Assembly (NCBI GenBank): GCA_049975425.1
Contig: JBNGDI010000009.1
Location: 1 to 64,000 of the forward strand
Direction of reading: 5' to 3'
Source: HyVt-105 sp049975425
Lineage (GTDB): Bacteria; Bacteroidota; Bacteroidia; Bacteroidales; VadinHA17
DNA: 64,000 nucleotides
Shown: in pieces, positions 18,195 to 27,277 of the stretch
Layout of the letters: every line of letters starts with the position of its first letter
Numbering within the stretch: position 1 is the stretch's first letter
Made by a program: the position numbers and the translations under genes
Notes under the pieces: generated by a model
What the model saw: the letters and a program-made list of their open reading frames with translations, nothing else
Database searches by the model: none
What the model was told of the DNA's origin: nothing

Positions 18195-18944
18195 TTAAAA
18201 TCCTATTGAGTTTCCGCCGTCAACCGGCAGAACGACCCCTGAAATAAAGGAAGATGCGTCGGAAACCAGAAAATAGGCGGCCTCGGCCACTTCTTCGGGG
18301 GTTCCCAGTCGGCCGAGGGGTGTCCTTGCCAGAACCTGGGCTTTTCTGTCTGGGTCATGGTCAAAGGCGTTTTCCGACATGCTGGTCATGATAAATCCGG
18401 GAGCAATGCAGTTCACCCGGATACCCAGGGGCGACAGGTCGACGGTCATGGCCCGGGTCATACCTTCCACGGCTGCCTTGGCTGCGGAATAGGCAATGAC
18501 TTTGGGAAGGCCATACTGTGAAGCCATGGAACTGATGTTGAGCACCACTCCCCCTCCGGTTTTTTTCATCACTCCGGCCACTTCGCGTGTCAGCGCGAAC
18601 ACTGCCATTTGATTTACCTGAATGACCCGGTTGTATTCTTCATCGGTGGTTTCGAAAAAGTCTTTCTTCAGGTGTATTCCGGCATTGTTTACCAGGATAT
18701 CGATTTTGCCGTAAGAACGGTATATTCTGTTGACAAGCCCCGGCATTTTATCCAGATCCGACAGATCAAAAGCCACACACTCAGCGTTTTCACCCAGTAT
18801 TTTCGATGCTCGCCTCAGTTTCCGGGGATCGCGGCCAATGACAATTACTCTGATCTTTTCGCCAGTGAATTTCCTGGCAGTTGCCAGGCCCAAACCCGAC
18901 GATCCCCCGGTAATAATGGCAACTTTACTCTCTTTTGTACTCAT
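18195..18944 (-). CDS. SDR oxidoreductase, candidate fructuronate (mannonate) reductase
   Basis: 249 residues, classical short-chain dehydrogenase: TGGSSGLG cofactor loop, NNAG at about 91-94, catalytic Ser in LNISSMASQYG, and YSAAK with the Tyr and Lys. The Arg pair in VIGRDPRKLRR may favour NADPH. Alone it could be any sugar-acid or 3-oxoacyl reductase. Its place between alpha-glucuronidase and mannonate dehydratase, 30 and 75 bp away, suggests the missing step, D-fructuronate to D-mannonate. That step is usually done by UxuB, which is not present here. Substrate assignment is inference. Confidence 0.75.
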   Translation of the reverse strand: MSTKESKVAIITGGSSGLGLATARKFTGEKIRVIVIGRDPRKLRRASKILGENAECVAFDLSDLDKMPGLVNRIYRSYGKIDILVNNAGIHLKKDFFETTDEEYNRVIQVNQMAVFALTREVAGVMKKTGGGVVLNISSMASQYGLPKVIAYSAAKAAVEGMTRAMTVDLSPLGIRVNCIAPGFIMTSMSENAFDHDPDRKAQVLARTPLGRLGTPEEVAEAAYFLVSDASSFISGVVLPVDGGNSIGF

Positions 18945-18973
18945 AATATATCGGAATTTTTCAATTCATGCCC

Positions 18974-21127
18974 TCAGTGTCCCGGCACATAATGGAACCT
19001 GAGATTTTTATAATAGAAAAGATCATGTTCCGGTGGTTCCAGACCATCCGGAATGGGTTTCCCCGAGATGGACTGAAAGTACAGCACACATGCATTTCTC
19101 CACCATTTTGCTTCTTTTTCCTGGATTTTCAGGAGCATCAGTACCTGTTCGTAACGTTCCCTGTCCACCCAGTCCCTTGTTTTTTTCCATTCATTTCTCA
19201 GCCAGCTAACATTTTCCGCCCCCCGGTAGTACCGGTAGCAAAGTTCTTCCCAGAGGGTTTTACCCGAACTCATCATAAAATCCCAGGGCAGGTGATGGAA
19301 CCACAGCAGGTATTCTTCTGGGCAGGTCTCCGGATTTTTATACAGATCCCTCACGGGGGGTAAATACTGTTCCAGTGCATTGCTGCCGCTGTGGGTTCTG
19401 TCAAAACCAATCCCATCCTGGTCAGCCCGGTGATAATATACCGATGTCCAGTCGGCCCGTCCGTTGCTGACCCAGGGTCCCGGGCCGTAATGATGGCCCT
19501 CGGCCATAATATGATGCAGCCCCAGTGGGGTCATATAATGAACGGCGATCTCCCTGGAGGCCATCATCATACTTTTGATAATGTAAACCATATCGTTGCG
19601 ATTCCCGAAAGTCATCCGGATCCATTCTTCTGCAATATCGCCGGCATCAAGATACGGGTCCCATGCCAGGCGGCCGAAACAGAACCAGTTGGCCTGTCCG
19701 AAGGGATGTCCTGTCCAGTTCCTGTCGTTTCCTGTGTTAGCTACTCCCGCCATGCCCGATATTCTTTTATTTTCCAGCGAACCGTCAACTACCCTGGCCA
19801 CGGTGGAACCTTTGCCTCTGGCATAGGTATCTGCATCAAGGCACTCCTTGAACAGGGTACCCAGGTACACCAGGTGGGTGGCAAAACCAAGGTATTCCTG
19901 AGTGATCTGGAATTCCATCATCAGGGGTGTGCGGGGCATGGCCCCGAAGAGGGGATGAAAAGGCTCCCTGGGCTGAAAGTCGATGGGACCGTTTTTTACC
20001 TGTACCAGCACATTATCCCTGAAAAGGCCGTCCAGGGGAACGAATTCATTATAGGCCTGTTTGGCTCTGTCTTCAGGCACACGGTTATCATATACAAAAG
20101 CACGCCACATCACAATTCCCCCGTGGGGTGCCAGGGCATCAGCCAGCATATTGGCCCCGTCAGCATGGGTGCGTCCATAATCCTGGGGTCCGGGTTGTCC
20201 TTCCGAATTGGCTTTGACGAGGAATCCCCCAAAATCAGGAATATACCGGTAAATTTCATCAGCCTTGTTTTTCCACCAATGCCTGACCTCCTCATCCAGG
20301 GGATCAGCCGTTTTCAGATTCCCTGTCTCGACCGGAGCACTGAAACGTGCGGAAAGGTATAGACTGATTCCATAGGGTCTGAACACATCGGCCAGAGCTG
20401 CCACTTTTTTCAGATAGCAGGAAGTAAGGATCAGGGCACTGGCGTTCACGTTGTTCAATACGGCTCCGTTGATACCTACCGATGCATTTGCCCGGGCATA
20501 TTCACGGTAAACGGGAGAAATGTACCCTGGCAGCCTGTGCCAGTCCCAGAGCGAGAATCCTGCATACCCACGTTCCACGGTCCGGTCCAGATTATCCCAG
20601 TGGTTCAGTACCCGGATATCTGTTTTCGGCGAATTTTCAACCACAGTACTCCCAATATCCCGGTTCGTTTGCATCATTCGCAGGAGGTGAAACACTCCGT
20701 ACAGCACTCCGATATCCCGGTTAGCAGCGATTACCAGCACCTTTTTATTGTCTATGCTGTCGTTAAAAATCACATACCCTTCTTCTCCCAGTGTTTTCAG
20801 TCTCTTCTCAAGACCCATGGAGGCGATCAATCCCGCATGATCGGGGGTCCCGGCAACAACCGTTCCGTCGCGAATGATACGGGTTACCCGGGCCACGGAA
20901 ATACCGAGCAATCCGTTCAGCCCTCTTTGTAATTCTTCTCCCGCCAATGCAAGTGTTTCCGAATCACCTTCGATCATCCAGTTGCTGACCGTATTTCTGT
21001 ACTGTTCGAGAATCCGTTCATCGGAAATCTTGTGATACCTCAGCCACAGAAGATCCTTGTTTTCTCCCAGTGTGATGCTGGGAAATAATAAAATTAAAGT
21101 GCACAAAATCAGGGAAAATGGTCTCAT
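18974..21127 (-). CDS. GH67 alpha-glucuronidase
   Basis: 717 residues with an N-terminal signal peptide (cut near TLGE), so it works in the periplasm or outside. GH67 marks are complete: VKANSEGQPGPQDYGR with Glu309, NGPIDFQPREPFHPLFGAMP with Asp383, and EFQITQEYLG with Glu411. These correspond to the catalytic acid Glu292 and the Asp365/Glu393 pair of the Cellvibrio enzyme. It removes 4-O-methyl-D-glucuronic acid from the non-reducing end of xylo-oligosaccharides. Length matches the family (about 680-730). Co-transcribed with a LacI regulator upstream and with the SDR and ManD genes that can process the released uronate. Confidence 0.95.
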   Translation of the reverse strand: MRPFSLILCTLILLFPSITLGENKDLLWLRYHKISDERILEQYRNTVSNWMIEGDSETLALAGEELQRGLNGLLGISVARVTRIIRDGTVVAGTPDHAGLIASMGLEKRLKTLGEEGYVIFNDSIDNKKVLVIAANRDIGVLYGVFHLLRMMQTNRDIGSTVVENSPKTDIRVLNHWDNLDRTVERGYAGFSLWDWHRLPGYISPVYREYARANASVGINGAVLNNVNASALILTSCYLKKVAALADVFRPYGISLYLSARFSAPVETGNLKTADPLDEEVRHWWKNKADEIYRYIPDFGGFLVKANSEGQPGPQDYGRTHADGANMLADALAPHGGIVMWRAFVYDNRVPEDRAKQAYNEFVPLDGLFRDNVLVQVKNGPIDFQPREPFHPLFGAMPRTPLMMEFQITQEYLGFATHLVYLGTLFKECLDADTYARGKGSTVARVVDGSLENKRISGMAGVANTGNDRNWTGHPFGQANWFCFGRLAWDPYLDAGDIAEEWIRMTFGNRNDMVYIIKSMMMASREIAVHYMTPLGLHHIMAEGHHYGPGPWVSNGRADWTSVYYHRADQDGIGFDRTHSGSNALEQYLPPVRDLYKNPETCPEEYLLWFHHLPWDFMMSSGKTLWEELCYRYYRGAENVSWLRNEWKKTRDWVDRERYEQVLMLLKIQEKEAKWWRNACVLYFQSISGKPIPDGLEPPEHDLFYYKNLRFHYVPGH

Positions 21128-21146
21128 GAAAAAATTTCAATCGGAT

Positions 21147-22181
21147 TTAACCATGATTTGATTTTCTTCTGGAGGATTCGCGAATGATCAGAGAATGGCT
21201 CAGGACAATGCTGTTAAGAATCTCCGGCTGACTCTGATTCAGTGCTTTGATCAAGGTATCAGCCGATATTTCTCCCATTTCCCTCCCAGGATAATGTACG
21301 GTGGTGAGATTCGGCTCCACCACCCGGGATACCGGATCATTGTTAAATCCCGCAATGGCAATATCTTCAGGTATTTTGATACCCGACCGTTTCAGCTCAC
21401 AGATGGCAGAAACAGCCGAATTATCATTGGCGGCAAACAGCCCGTCGGGCAGGTTTTTCCATCCCATGATCCTGCGGGCTGCATCTCTACCCGACTGATT
21501 GCTTAAATCGCTGATGATCACAAGTTTTTCATCATGCGGAATATTGTGATCGGCCAGAGCCTGCCTGTATCCCTGATAACGGTCGTTATATACATTCCGA
21601 ATCAGGCTTCCGCCCAGGTGAACAATCCGTCTACATCCCTGTTTTATCAGATGTTCAGTCACTTCGTACCCTGCCCTGTAATTATTTATCACTACACTTT
21701 TGCACCTGGGGTGATCGCATACACGGTCGAAAAATACAATGGGAATTTTTTTTCTGAATAAAATATTCAGGTGATCCAGGTTTCTGGTGTTGTACGACAG
21801 GGAAATCATCAATCCGTCAACCTGGCTGTTGAACATGGTGGTCACAATGGAGCTTTCTTTCTCGGCCGATTCCTGCGACTGGCTTATAATTAAGTTATAA
21901 CCTGCCTGATTGGCTACTTTTTCCATTCCTGAAATAACAGTTGACACAAAATAACTGTCCAGACGGGGTACGATCACACCAATGGTATGGGTCCTTTTTT
22001 GCCTCAGATCACTGGCAAATTTGTTCTTCTGATAACCCATCCTCCGTGCAGTGGAGAGAATTTTTTTCTTCACCTCCTTCCTAACATGGGGATGATCTTT
22101 CAATCCCCGGCTGACGGTTGATGCAGAAATATTCAGTTCCCTGGCAATATCATAAATTGTAACGTCCTTTCCGCTTTTCAT
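21147..22181 (-). CDS. LacI-family transcriptional regulator of the glucuronate locus
   Basis: 344 residues from the ATG at 22181 (MKSGKDVTIYDIA); the in-frame TTG two codons earlier is unlikely. Residues 7-55 form the LacI helix-turn-helix plus hinge (IYDIARELNISASTVSRGL), and the rest is a periplasmic-binding-protein-like ligand domain (THTIGVIVPRLDSYFVSTVI, AIAGFNNDPVSRVVEPNLTT). It is the first gene of the GH67-SDR-ManD run and diverges from a symporter gene. A palindromic LacI-type site lies 66 bp upstream of its start. Likely effector: a uronate or aldobiouronate, by context. Confidence 0.9.
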   Translation of the reverse strand: MKSGKDVTIYDIARELNISASTVSRGLKDHPHVRKEVKKKILSTARRMGYQKNKFASDLRQKRTHTIGVIVPRLDSYFVSTVISGMEKVANQAGYNLIISQSQESAEKESSIVTTMFNSQVDGLMISLSYNTRNLDHLNILFRKKIPIVFFDRVCDHPRCKSVVINNYRAGYEVTEHLIKQGCRRIVHLGGSLIRNVYNDRYQGYRQALADHNIPHDEKLVIISDLSNQSGRDAARRIMGWKNLPDGLFAANDNSAVSAICELKRSGIKIPEDIAIAGFNNDPVSRVVEPNLTTVHYPGREMGEISADTLIKALNQSQPEILNSIVLSHSLIIRESSRRKSNHG

Positions 22182-22246
22182 AATCAAATTCTATGATACA
22201 AATTAAGCATAAATTTCTTTGTTATGAAATAATTTTATCAATAAAC

Positions 22247-22260
22247 TGCAATCGGTTGCA
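22247..22260. promoter_or_regulatory. LacI-type operator TGCAATCGGTTGCA
   Basis: Inverted half-sites TGCAA and TTGCA around a central TCGG match the classic LacI-family operator layout (TGCAAnnnnTTGCA). It sits between the divergent LacI gene and the symporter remnant, where one bound repressor could control both directions. Confidence 0.7.
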
Positions 22261-22317
22261 TATAATTTTGAAAATATATATTTTTAAAAGACATATTAAC
22301 CCTGTCACAGAAAATAT

Positions 22318-22881
22318 ATGCAAACCCAGATTCAGAAACTCAGTATCAGAGAAAAATTTGGCTTCAGCCTGGGCGACGGTGCCGCCAATTTTATTTTCCA
22401 GACCCTGATGCTATTGCAGTTGAGCTTTTACACCGATGCATTCGGGTTACATGCCTCAGCTGCGGCATGGTTATTCCTTGCCGCCCGTTTGTGGGGAGCC
22501 ATATGTGATCCCTTTTTCGGTTTTCTGGCCGATCGCACCAAAACCCGCTGGGGGAAGTTCCGCCCCTGGATCCTCTGGACAGCCGTCCCATTCGGCATTA
22601 TCGGATTCCTGGCATTCACAACACCGGACTGGAGCCAGACCGGAAAAATCGTGTATGCCTATATCACTTATATTCTGCTGATGACGGTTTACTCGGCTAT
22701 CCCTTTCTCCAGTTTCTCCAGTTCCTGGATAAAGGCATCCGGATACCATTCCTTCCTGATCCCAGGCAGAGCCTTCAACGCACTTGAAAAACCACGGTAT
22801 TTCCCAATGGTATACCTCACAAAACCATCCCGGCAGGGAAAACTCATAATATCCTTTCTGCCCCTTAAGGCTGTGGGATGA
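22318..22881 (+). pseudogene. GPH-family (glucuronide/xyloside:cation) symporter, truncated 5' remnant
   Basis: The first ~127 residues are a clear start of a glycoside-pentoside-hexuronide:cation symporter: REKFGFSLGDGAANFIFQT, then DPFFGFLADRTKTRWGKFRP, which is the signature MelB/UidB loop, then YITYILLMTVYSAI. The family would continue with N-x-P-Y-x-A-L and total 440-490 residues. Instead, from about 22,702 the frame runs antisense through the end of the OmpA-like gene and stops at 22881. About three quarters of the transporter is missing. Given the neighbours, it was probably the uptake system for glucuronate or aldobiouronic acids. The junction is either a genomic rearrangement or an assembly join. 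Confidence 0.8.
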
Positions 22882-25271
22882 GGAGGTTCCTTCAGGGCAA
22901 ATATCTGAATGGTATACCAGGGTATCTCGTCGATTTTTTCAGGTTTCCCAAAAAAACCTGTATCCGGATCTTCACCCACTACCAGTTCCGACAATTCATG
23001 CTGATCCACCACGGTTGCTTCATCAAATCCTTCCTGCCGTAACTTTCCGAGTAACTGAACGGCTTTTTGCTTCTGTGGAAAACTGCCAAGAGTGTAAATG
23101 TAGCCGTCGGAAACCTGTTGTTCCCTGATGTATTTCAATTCCTCCATTTCATAGCTGTCAAAAAAATCGTCGGGTAGTCTTTCTTTCACTTTCAAAACAA
23201 TAACGGTATAGTTCAGGTCAAGTGCAGGACGAAGATATTCAGGCAGTCCCATTTCCTGTCTGATTTCCGCAAGGGCATCACCCTTCAGTTTTACCTCCAC
23301 ACGCCGCAAATGACGGGGATCATCGCCCACAGGCGCCGGTTTTTCATCTTTTCTTACCGCTATAATCTCACCAATCCCTTTGGTTAGCAACCGGTTCCTG
23401 TCAATTCCTTTATCGAAGAGGTACAGTGCCACCGCAGTGGCCCTCCGCTTTGAAAGCACCAGGTTGTAGGCCTGATTGCCCACCGTATCGGTATGACCAA
23501 TCAACTCGAACTCCAGGTCAGGATACTCATGCATGATAGCGGCCAGCTTTTCCAGACTCATCCTGGCTTCCCGGTCCAGTTTCCACGAATCGAACCCGAA
23601 ATAAATGTTATCAATAAGAAGGTATTCCCCGGCCGACACTTCCACCGGAGCCAGCCGTGTCGACACCCTCACCTCCCGGCTTCCGACATGCTCAGCTACG
23701 GTCAGGTGGTGCTCCTGTTTTTCATAGCCTTTGGCTTCATATATCAGCCGGTACGTACCCGAAGGCAGGCCGACCGAATATTCTCCGGTTTCCGGATCGG
23801 GCCGTACAGTCTGTAATATCTTACCGCCTACCGTATCCACCACACTTACACATATTGTACTGTCGAAGGTCAGTTTATTATCCTGCAACCTCACCCTGCC
23901 CTTCAGGGTGATTTCGGAAAGAACTTTTATTTCCTCACCGGCTTCTTTTGCCTGTATTATTTTTGCCGTTTCTGCCGCAGCCGGCTCCTCACCCCCCAGG
24001 ATAACCCTCGAAACAACCTGCCGCCCGGTTTCTTCGTCCAGACGGGCATAGTAGGCTGTGTCGCCTCTTCCTGCCGGGGCCAGGTAAGGATCATCGTCGG
24101 CCGTGCTGACAGGATAGCCCAGGTTCACCGGAAGGCTCCACGTTCCTGCGGCTGTTTTCCCGCTGTAAAAATGGTCATAGCCTCCCATGCTGCCGTGACC
24201 CTGGGAAGAGAAAAACAAAATATCTCCTGTAGCTGACATAAAAGGAGCATCCTCCATCAGGGGAGAATTGATCACCGGGCCCAGGTTTATGGCCGGCCCC
24301 CAGTCTCCGTCAGGCATTCTCTCCGACCGGTAAAGATCCAGCTTACCATATCCTCCCTTCCGGTTGCTTGAAAAATACAGCGTATTCCCGTCAGGAGAAA
24401 GGCTGCCGTTGGCTTCCCAGTATTTTGTGTTGATATTCCGGTTGAGTTTCTCCAGGGCAGACCAGTTTCCGTTTTGCCGGTAACTCATATAAAGATCCCC
24501 GGCGCCTCCCGCATCCCGGTATACGATCAGGATCTTTCCGTCGGCCGAGAGGGAACTGGTAATCCCGTCTCCTCTCGTTCTCAGCTGGCCGCTAATATCT
24601 TTCGGAACACTCCACCGCTCCTCTGTTTTCACCGTATAGAAAATTCTGAACTCATCCCCGTCACGTACCGTAAAGGCCATCGACCGGCCATCACCCGATA
24701 CGGCAGGATTGAGTATAACCTGATGGGCGTTGATTCTTCTGTCGAGCTTTGTTTCCCGGCAGGGAACGGGATTGTTCACCATCTCCCTGGCGTTGAGGCA
24801 ACCGTTGATTTGTTCACGCACATACTCCACATCGTAATAACCCGAAATATCGGCCGTTTCGATAAATGTATTATAGGCCTCAACAGCTTCATCAAACCGG
24901 TTGTTCACATGATAGGCCAGGGCCAGGTAAAACCAGGCATCGGGCGGAGCATTTCTTTCATCGTATACCGGTTCATATTCTCCGGAGATGTGCCGAACGG
25001 CCTTTTCCAGCCAGGGAATGGCCTTATCCTTTTCGCCCGGCAGATGCAGGTAACATAAACCCGTTTTATACTGAATATGGGCATTCCCCGGGTCCATCCG
25101 GTCGAGTTCCAGAAACAGTTTCAGGGCCTCATGTTCCTCATTCAGGTACAAAAGAATGGATTCGGCTTCCCTGAACATTTGCCGGAAAACCCGTTTATCC
25201 TGCCCCTGAAGCATAAAAAAGGGCAGAAAGACAAGAAACAATAACAGTAAAATTCCCCGAATGAATTTCAT
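22689..25271 (-). CDS. Envelope protein with TPR, PD40 propeller, carboxypeptidase-like, OmpA and SPOR-like domains
   Basis: 860 residues from the ATG at 25271 (MKFIRGILLLLFLVF, a signal peptide; the earlier GTG/ATG-type extension is unlikely). Order: signal peptide, TPR-like helices (about 20-165), PD40/WD40-like propeller (LSPDGNTLYFSSNRKGGYG is typical), a carboxypeptidase-regulatory/CNA-B-like fold, then an OmpA peptidoglycan-binding domain (ELIGHTDTVGNQAYN, LSKRRATAVALYL). The tail has one or two SPOR-like units (DGYIYTLGSFPQKQKAVQLL and PWYTIQIFALKE). The layout resembles PorE and related T9SS or gliding proteins in the periplasm. The last codons (GIAE, stop 22689-22691) lie within the antisense of the truncated symporter, so the natural C-terminus may be altered. 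Confidence 0.8.
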   Translation of the reverse strand: MKFIRGILLLLFLVFLPFFMLQGQDKRVFRQMFREAESILLYLNEEHEALKLFLELDRMDPGNAHIQYKTGLCYLHLPGEKDKAIPWLEKAVRHISGEYEPVYDERNAPPDAWFYLALAYHVNNRFDEAVEAYNTFIETADISGYYDVEYVREQINGCLNAREMVNNPVPCRETKLDRRINAHQVILNPAVSGDGRSMAFTVRDGDEFRIFYTVKTEERWSVPKDISGQLRTRGDGITSSLSADGKILIVYRDAGGAGDLYMSYRQNGNWSALEKLNRNINTKYWEANGSLSPDGNTLYFSSNRKGGYGKLDLYRSERMPDGDWGPAINLGPVINSPLMEDAPFMSATGDILFFSSQGHGSMGGYDHFYSGKTAAGTWSLPVNLGYPVSTADDDPYLAPAGRGDTAYYARLDEETGRQVVSRVILGGEEPAAAETAKIIQAKEAGEEIKVLSEITLKGRVRLQDNKLTFDSTICVSVVDTVGGKILQTVRPDPETGEYSVGLPSGTYRLIYEAKGYEKQEHHLTVAEHVGSREVRVSTRLAPVEVSAGEYLLIDNIYFGFDSWKLDREARMSLEKLAAIMHEYPDLEFELIGHTDTVGNQAYNLVLSKRRATAVALYLFDKGIDRNRLLTKGIGEIIAVRKDEKPAPVGDDPRHLRRVEVKLKGDALAEIRQEMGLPEYLRPALDLNYTVIVLKVKERLPDDFFDSYEMEELKYIREQQVSDGYIYTLGSFPQKQKAVQLLGKLRQEGFDEATVVDQHELSELVVGEDPDTGFFGKPEKIDEIPWYTIQIFALKEPPHPTALRGRKDIMSFPCRDGFVRYTIGKYRGFSSALKALPGIRKEWYPDAFIQELEKLEKGIAE

Positions 25272-25286
25272 GCCGGACGGTTTTCC

Positions 25287-25294
25287 CAAAATTA
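25287..25294 (-). promoter_or_regulatory. Bacteroidota -7 box on the minus strand (TAATTTTG)
   Basis: Reverse complement CAAAATTA matches TAnnTTTG 15 bases before the start of the OmpA/PD40 gene. No obvious -33 element. Confidence 0.4.
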
Positions 25295-25356
25295 ATAAAT
25301 ATCCCATTTGTTCCTGCCGGGTGGCTGATCAGGCAAACCGGTCACTGGGGCGATGA

Positions 25357-25788
25357 CTACCACATATACGGGATCAGCAGGGTATCTGTCTGATACACCT
25401 CCGGTTCATCCAGATATTCCTCTGCCACCAGCTTGAGATCCGGATCGAGAAACACCACTATTTCCTTCCCTCCGTAAGTGTCCTGAGGCACATATACATC
25501 TTCCAGATCCGATTCGAAAATAATTTTCAGTCCGGTTTGATCATTGTCGGCCCTAACTTTCCCGGAAGCAATCACCCGGGAACCTTCCTTCACCTCGTAT
25601 TCGATATCGGCCGGCTTCCCGGTAATAGCATATTGTATCCGGGCTGAGAACACAATATGGTTATTCTGATAATAAGGTCTTTCCCCGAATGAAACCATGC
25701 CTTTTCCGAAAGGATCCTTCACATCAAAGATTTTTGAGCAGGAAACAGTAATAAAGATAAACAGGAGCCAGCAAGCTGCTTTTTTCAT
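25357..25788 (-). CDS. Small lipoprotein of unknown function
   Basis: 143 residues with a lipoprotein signal (hydrophobic stretch, ITVSC, modified Cys17). The mature part is beta-rich and acidic, with SARIQYAITGKPADIEYEV and a Gly-Lys-Glu loop, reminiscent of a single Ig-like or jelly-roll module. I do not recognise a named family. It lies 11 bp downstream of the serine hydrolase gene on the same strand and is probably co-transcribed with it. Confidence 0.6.
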   Translation of the reverse strand: MKKAACWLLFIFITVSCSKIFDVKDPFGKGMVSFGERPYYQNNHIVFSARIQYAITGKPADIEYEVKEGSRVIASGKVRADNDQTGLKIIFESDLEDVYVPQDTYGGKEIVVFLDPDLKLVAEEYLDEPEVYQTDTLLIPYMW

Positions 25789-25799
25789 GGTCGAAGAAA

Positions 25800-27155
25800 T
25801 TAATACGGCAACAAAGCAAGTATGTCGGCAAGGAACCGGTTGAAATCGACCGTTTCAGAGGAATATCCCATACGTACCACCACCAGGTCGTGCGAGGGAA
25901 GGATAAAGATCCTCTGCCCCTTAAAACCGTCTGCAAAGAACATGTCTTCAGGCACATCGGGAAATTCTCCCGAACGGTTCAGCCAGAACAGCGCCCCGTA
26001 CTGCCCCCCGGAACCTTCTGCTGGCCGGCAGGTATACTCCACCCAGCCTTCGGGCAGCAGTGTGTCGCCCGCAAATACTCCGTTGTTCAGGTACAGCAGG
26101 CCAAACCGGGCCCAGTCGCGGGTGGTGGCATAAATATAGGAAGAGCCCACAAAGGTTCCCGAAGGATCGGTCTCAAATACGGCGCTGCGCATGCCCGTGT
26201 GATTGAACAGGGCCCTCCGGGGAAAATGGTGGTAATCACTGTCGTTATCAAATGTTCTCCTGATCAGGCCGCAAATAATATTGGTGGATCCCGAGGAATA
26301 ATACCAGTGGGTCCCGGGTTCATGCGCCGGGGGACTCTTGATGGCATAGGCATACATGTCGGGCTCCATATAAAGCAGCCTGGTTACGTGGGAAAGGTCG
26401 AAATAATCCTCATCCCACTCCAACCCCGAGTTCATATGCATCAGATGGTTCAGGGAAATGGATGACCTTCCGTCATCACTCCAGGCAGGAATGCCGGGCG
26501 GATCGTCCAGTACCATTTTCCCTTCCTTCACCCGGATTCCCACCAGGGCATTGGTCACGCTTTTGGCCATGGACCAGCTCACCAACCGGGTAGCTTCGGT
26601 AACACCCTCAGCATATTGTTCCGCAACAATCTGCCCTTTGTATACCACAATGGCCGAAAAGGTTTTTTTCATATCCTCACCCGGGCGGTCGAAAATACCG
26701 TTAACCACCTCTGCCAGTTTTTCACGGTCCAGTCCGGCCGGCACCGTATCCGCAATCCGGTCTCCCAGCGGCCAGGGAACTGAACCGGGATTCTCCGGGA
26801 GAAAGGCATCATGTGTAAGGGTCTGGTTCTTAAGGGTTTCCTCTTCATAGCCAATCACCAGGACACTTCCCAGGCCCTCCCGGTACACGGCGGTTCTTTT
26901 TACCAGCCCCAGCAGCGAACTGGTTACCGACCGGTTTTCCATATCCACCACATTCCGGGCCAGGTTAATGGGGAAAAAATTCAGTTCCTGTTGCTCAATC
27001 TGTTCCTGGGTTCTTTCAGAAAGGAATATTCCCGAGCACATATTCTTGGCAGCATATCCCGTTATTATTGGCAGGCGAGGCCAGGCATACCATATTCCGA
27101 CTGCCAGGATAACGACAAGCAACCAGAAAAGCAGGCTTTTGATCCTTATTTTCAT
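25800..27155 (-). CDS. Serine hydrolase of the beta-lactamase class C / PBP4* fold, membrane-anchored
   Basis: 451 residues. One N-terminal membrane helix (about 7-24) without a cleavage site, then a class C beta-lactamase-like domain. The catalytic SxxK motif is SMAK in RLVSWSMAKSVTNALVG, and the second motif is a Tyr in HWYYSSGSTN. The C-terminal region with DGFKGQRIFILPSHDLVVVR is typical of esterase and D-aminopeptidase relatives, where the third K-[ST]-G motif is often replaced. Likely substrates are esters, D-amino-acid peptides or amides in the periplasm; true beta-lactamase activity is not expected. Divergent from the SDR gene at 27278. Confidence 0.8.
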   Translation of the reverse strand: MKIRIKSLLFWLLVVILAVGIWYAWPRLPIITGYAAKNMCSGIFLSERTQEQIEQQELNFFPINLARNVVDMENRSVTSSLLGLVKRTAVYREGLGSVLVIGYEEETLKNQTLTHDAFLPENPGSVPWPLGDRIADTVPAGLDREKLAEVVNGIFDRPGEDMKKTFSAIVVYKGQIVAEQYAEGVTEATRLVSWSMAKSVTNALVGIRVKEGKMVLDDPPGIPAWSDDGRSSISLNHLMHMNSGLEWDEDYFDLSHVTRLLYMEPDMYAYAIKSPPAHEPGTHWYYSSGSTNIICGLIRRTFDNDSDYHHFPRRALFNHTGMRSAVFETDPSGTFVGSSYIYATTRDWARFGLLYLNNGVFAGDTLLPEGWVEYTCRPAEGSGGQYGALFWLNRSGEFPDVPEDMFFADGFKGQRIFILPSHDLVVVRMGYSSETVDFNRFLADILALLPY

Positions 27156-27277
27156 AGGCTTATGGATTTAACAGGTGAATGTACTGTTTTCCTTTTTGAA
27201 ATCAAACACATTTTTTCCTTCGAAAACCTTTTGTATCTTTCTGCCCGATAATATTCATAATCACCAATCCGGCAATC

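Noticed and set aside
19391..20362. 323-codon plus-strand frame inside the GH67 gene
   Set aside because: Shadow of a clear GH67 enzyme with all catalytic residues on the minus strand.
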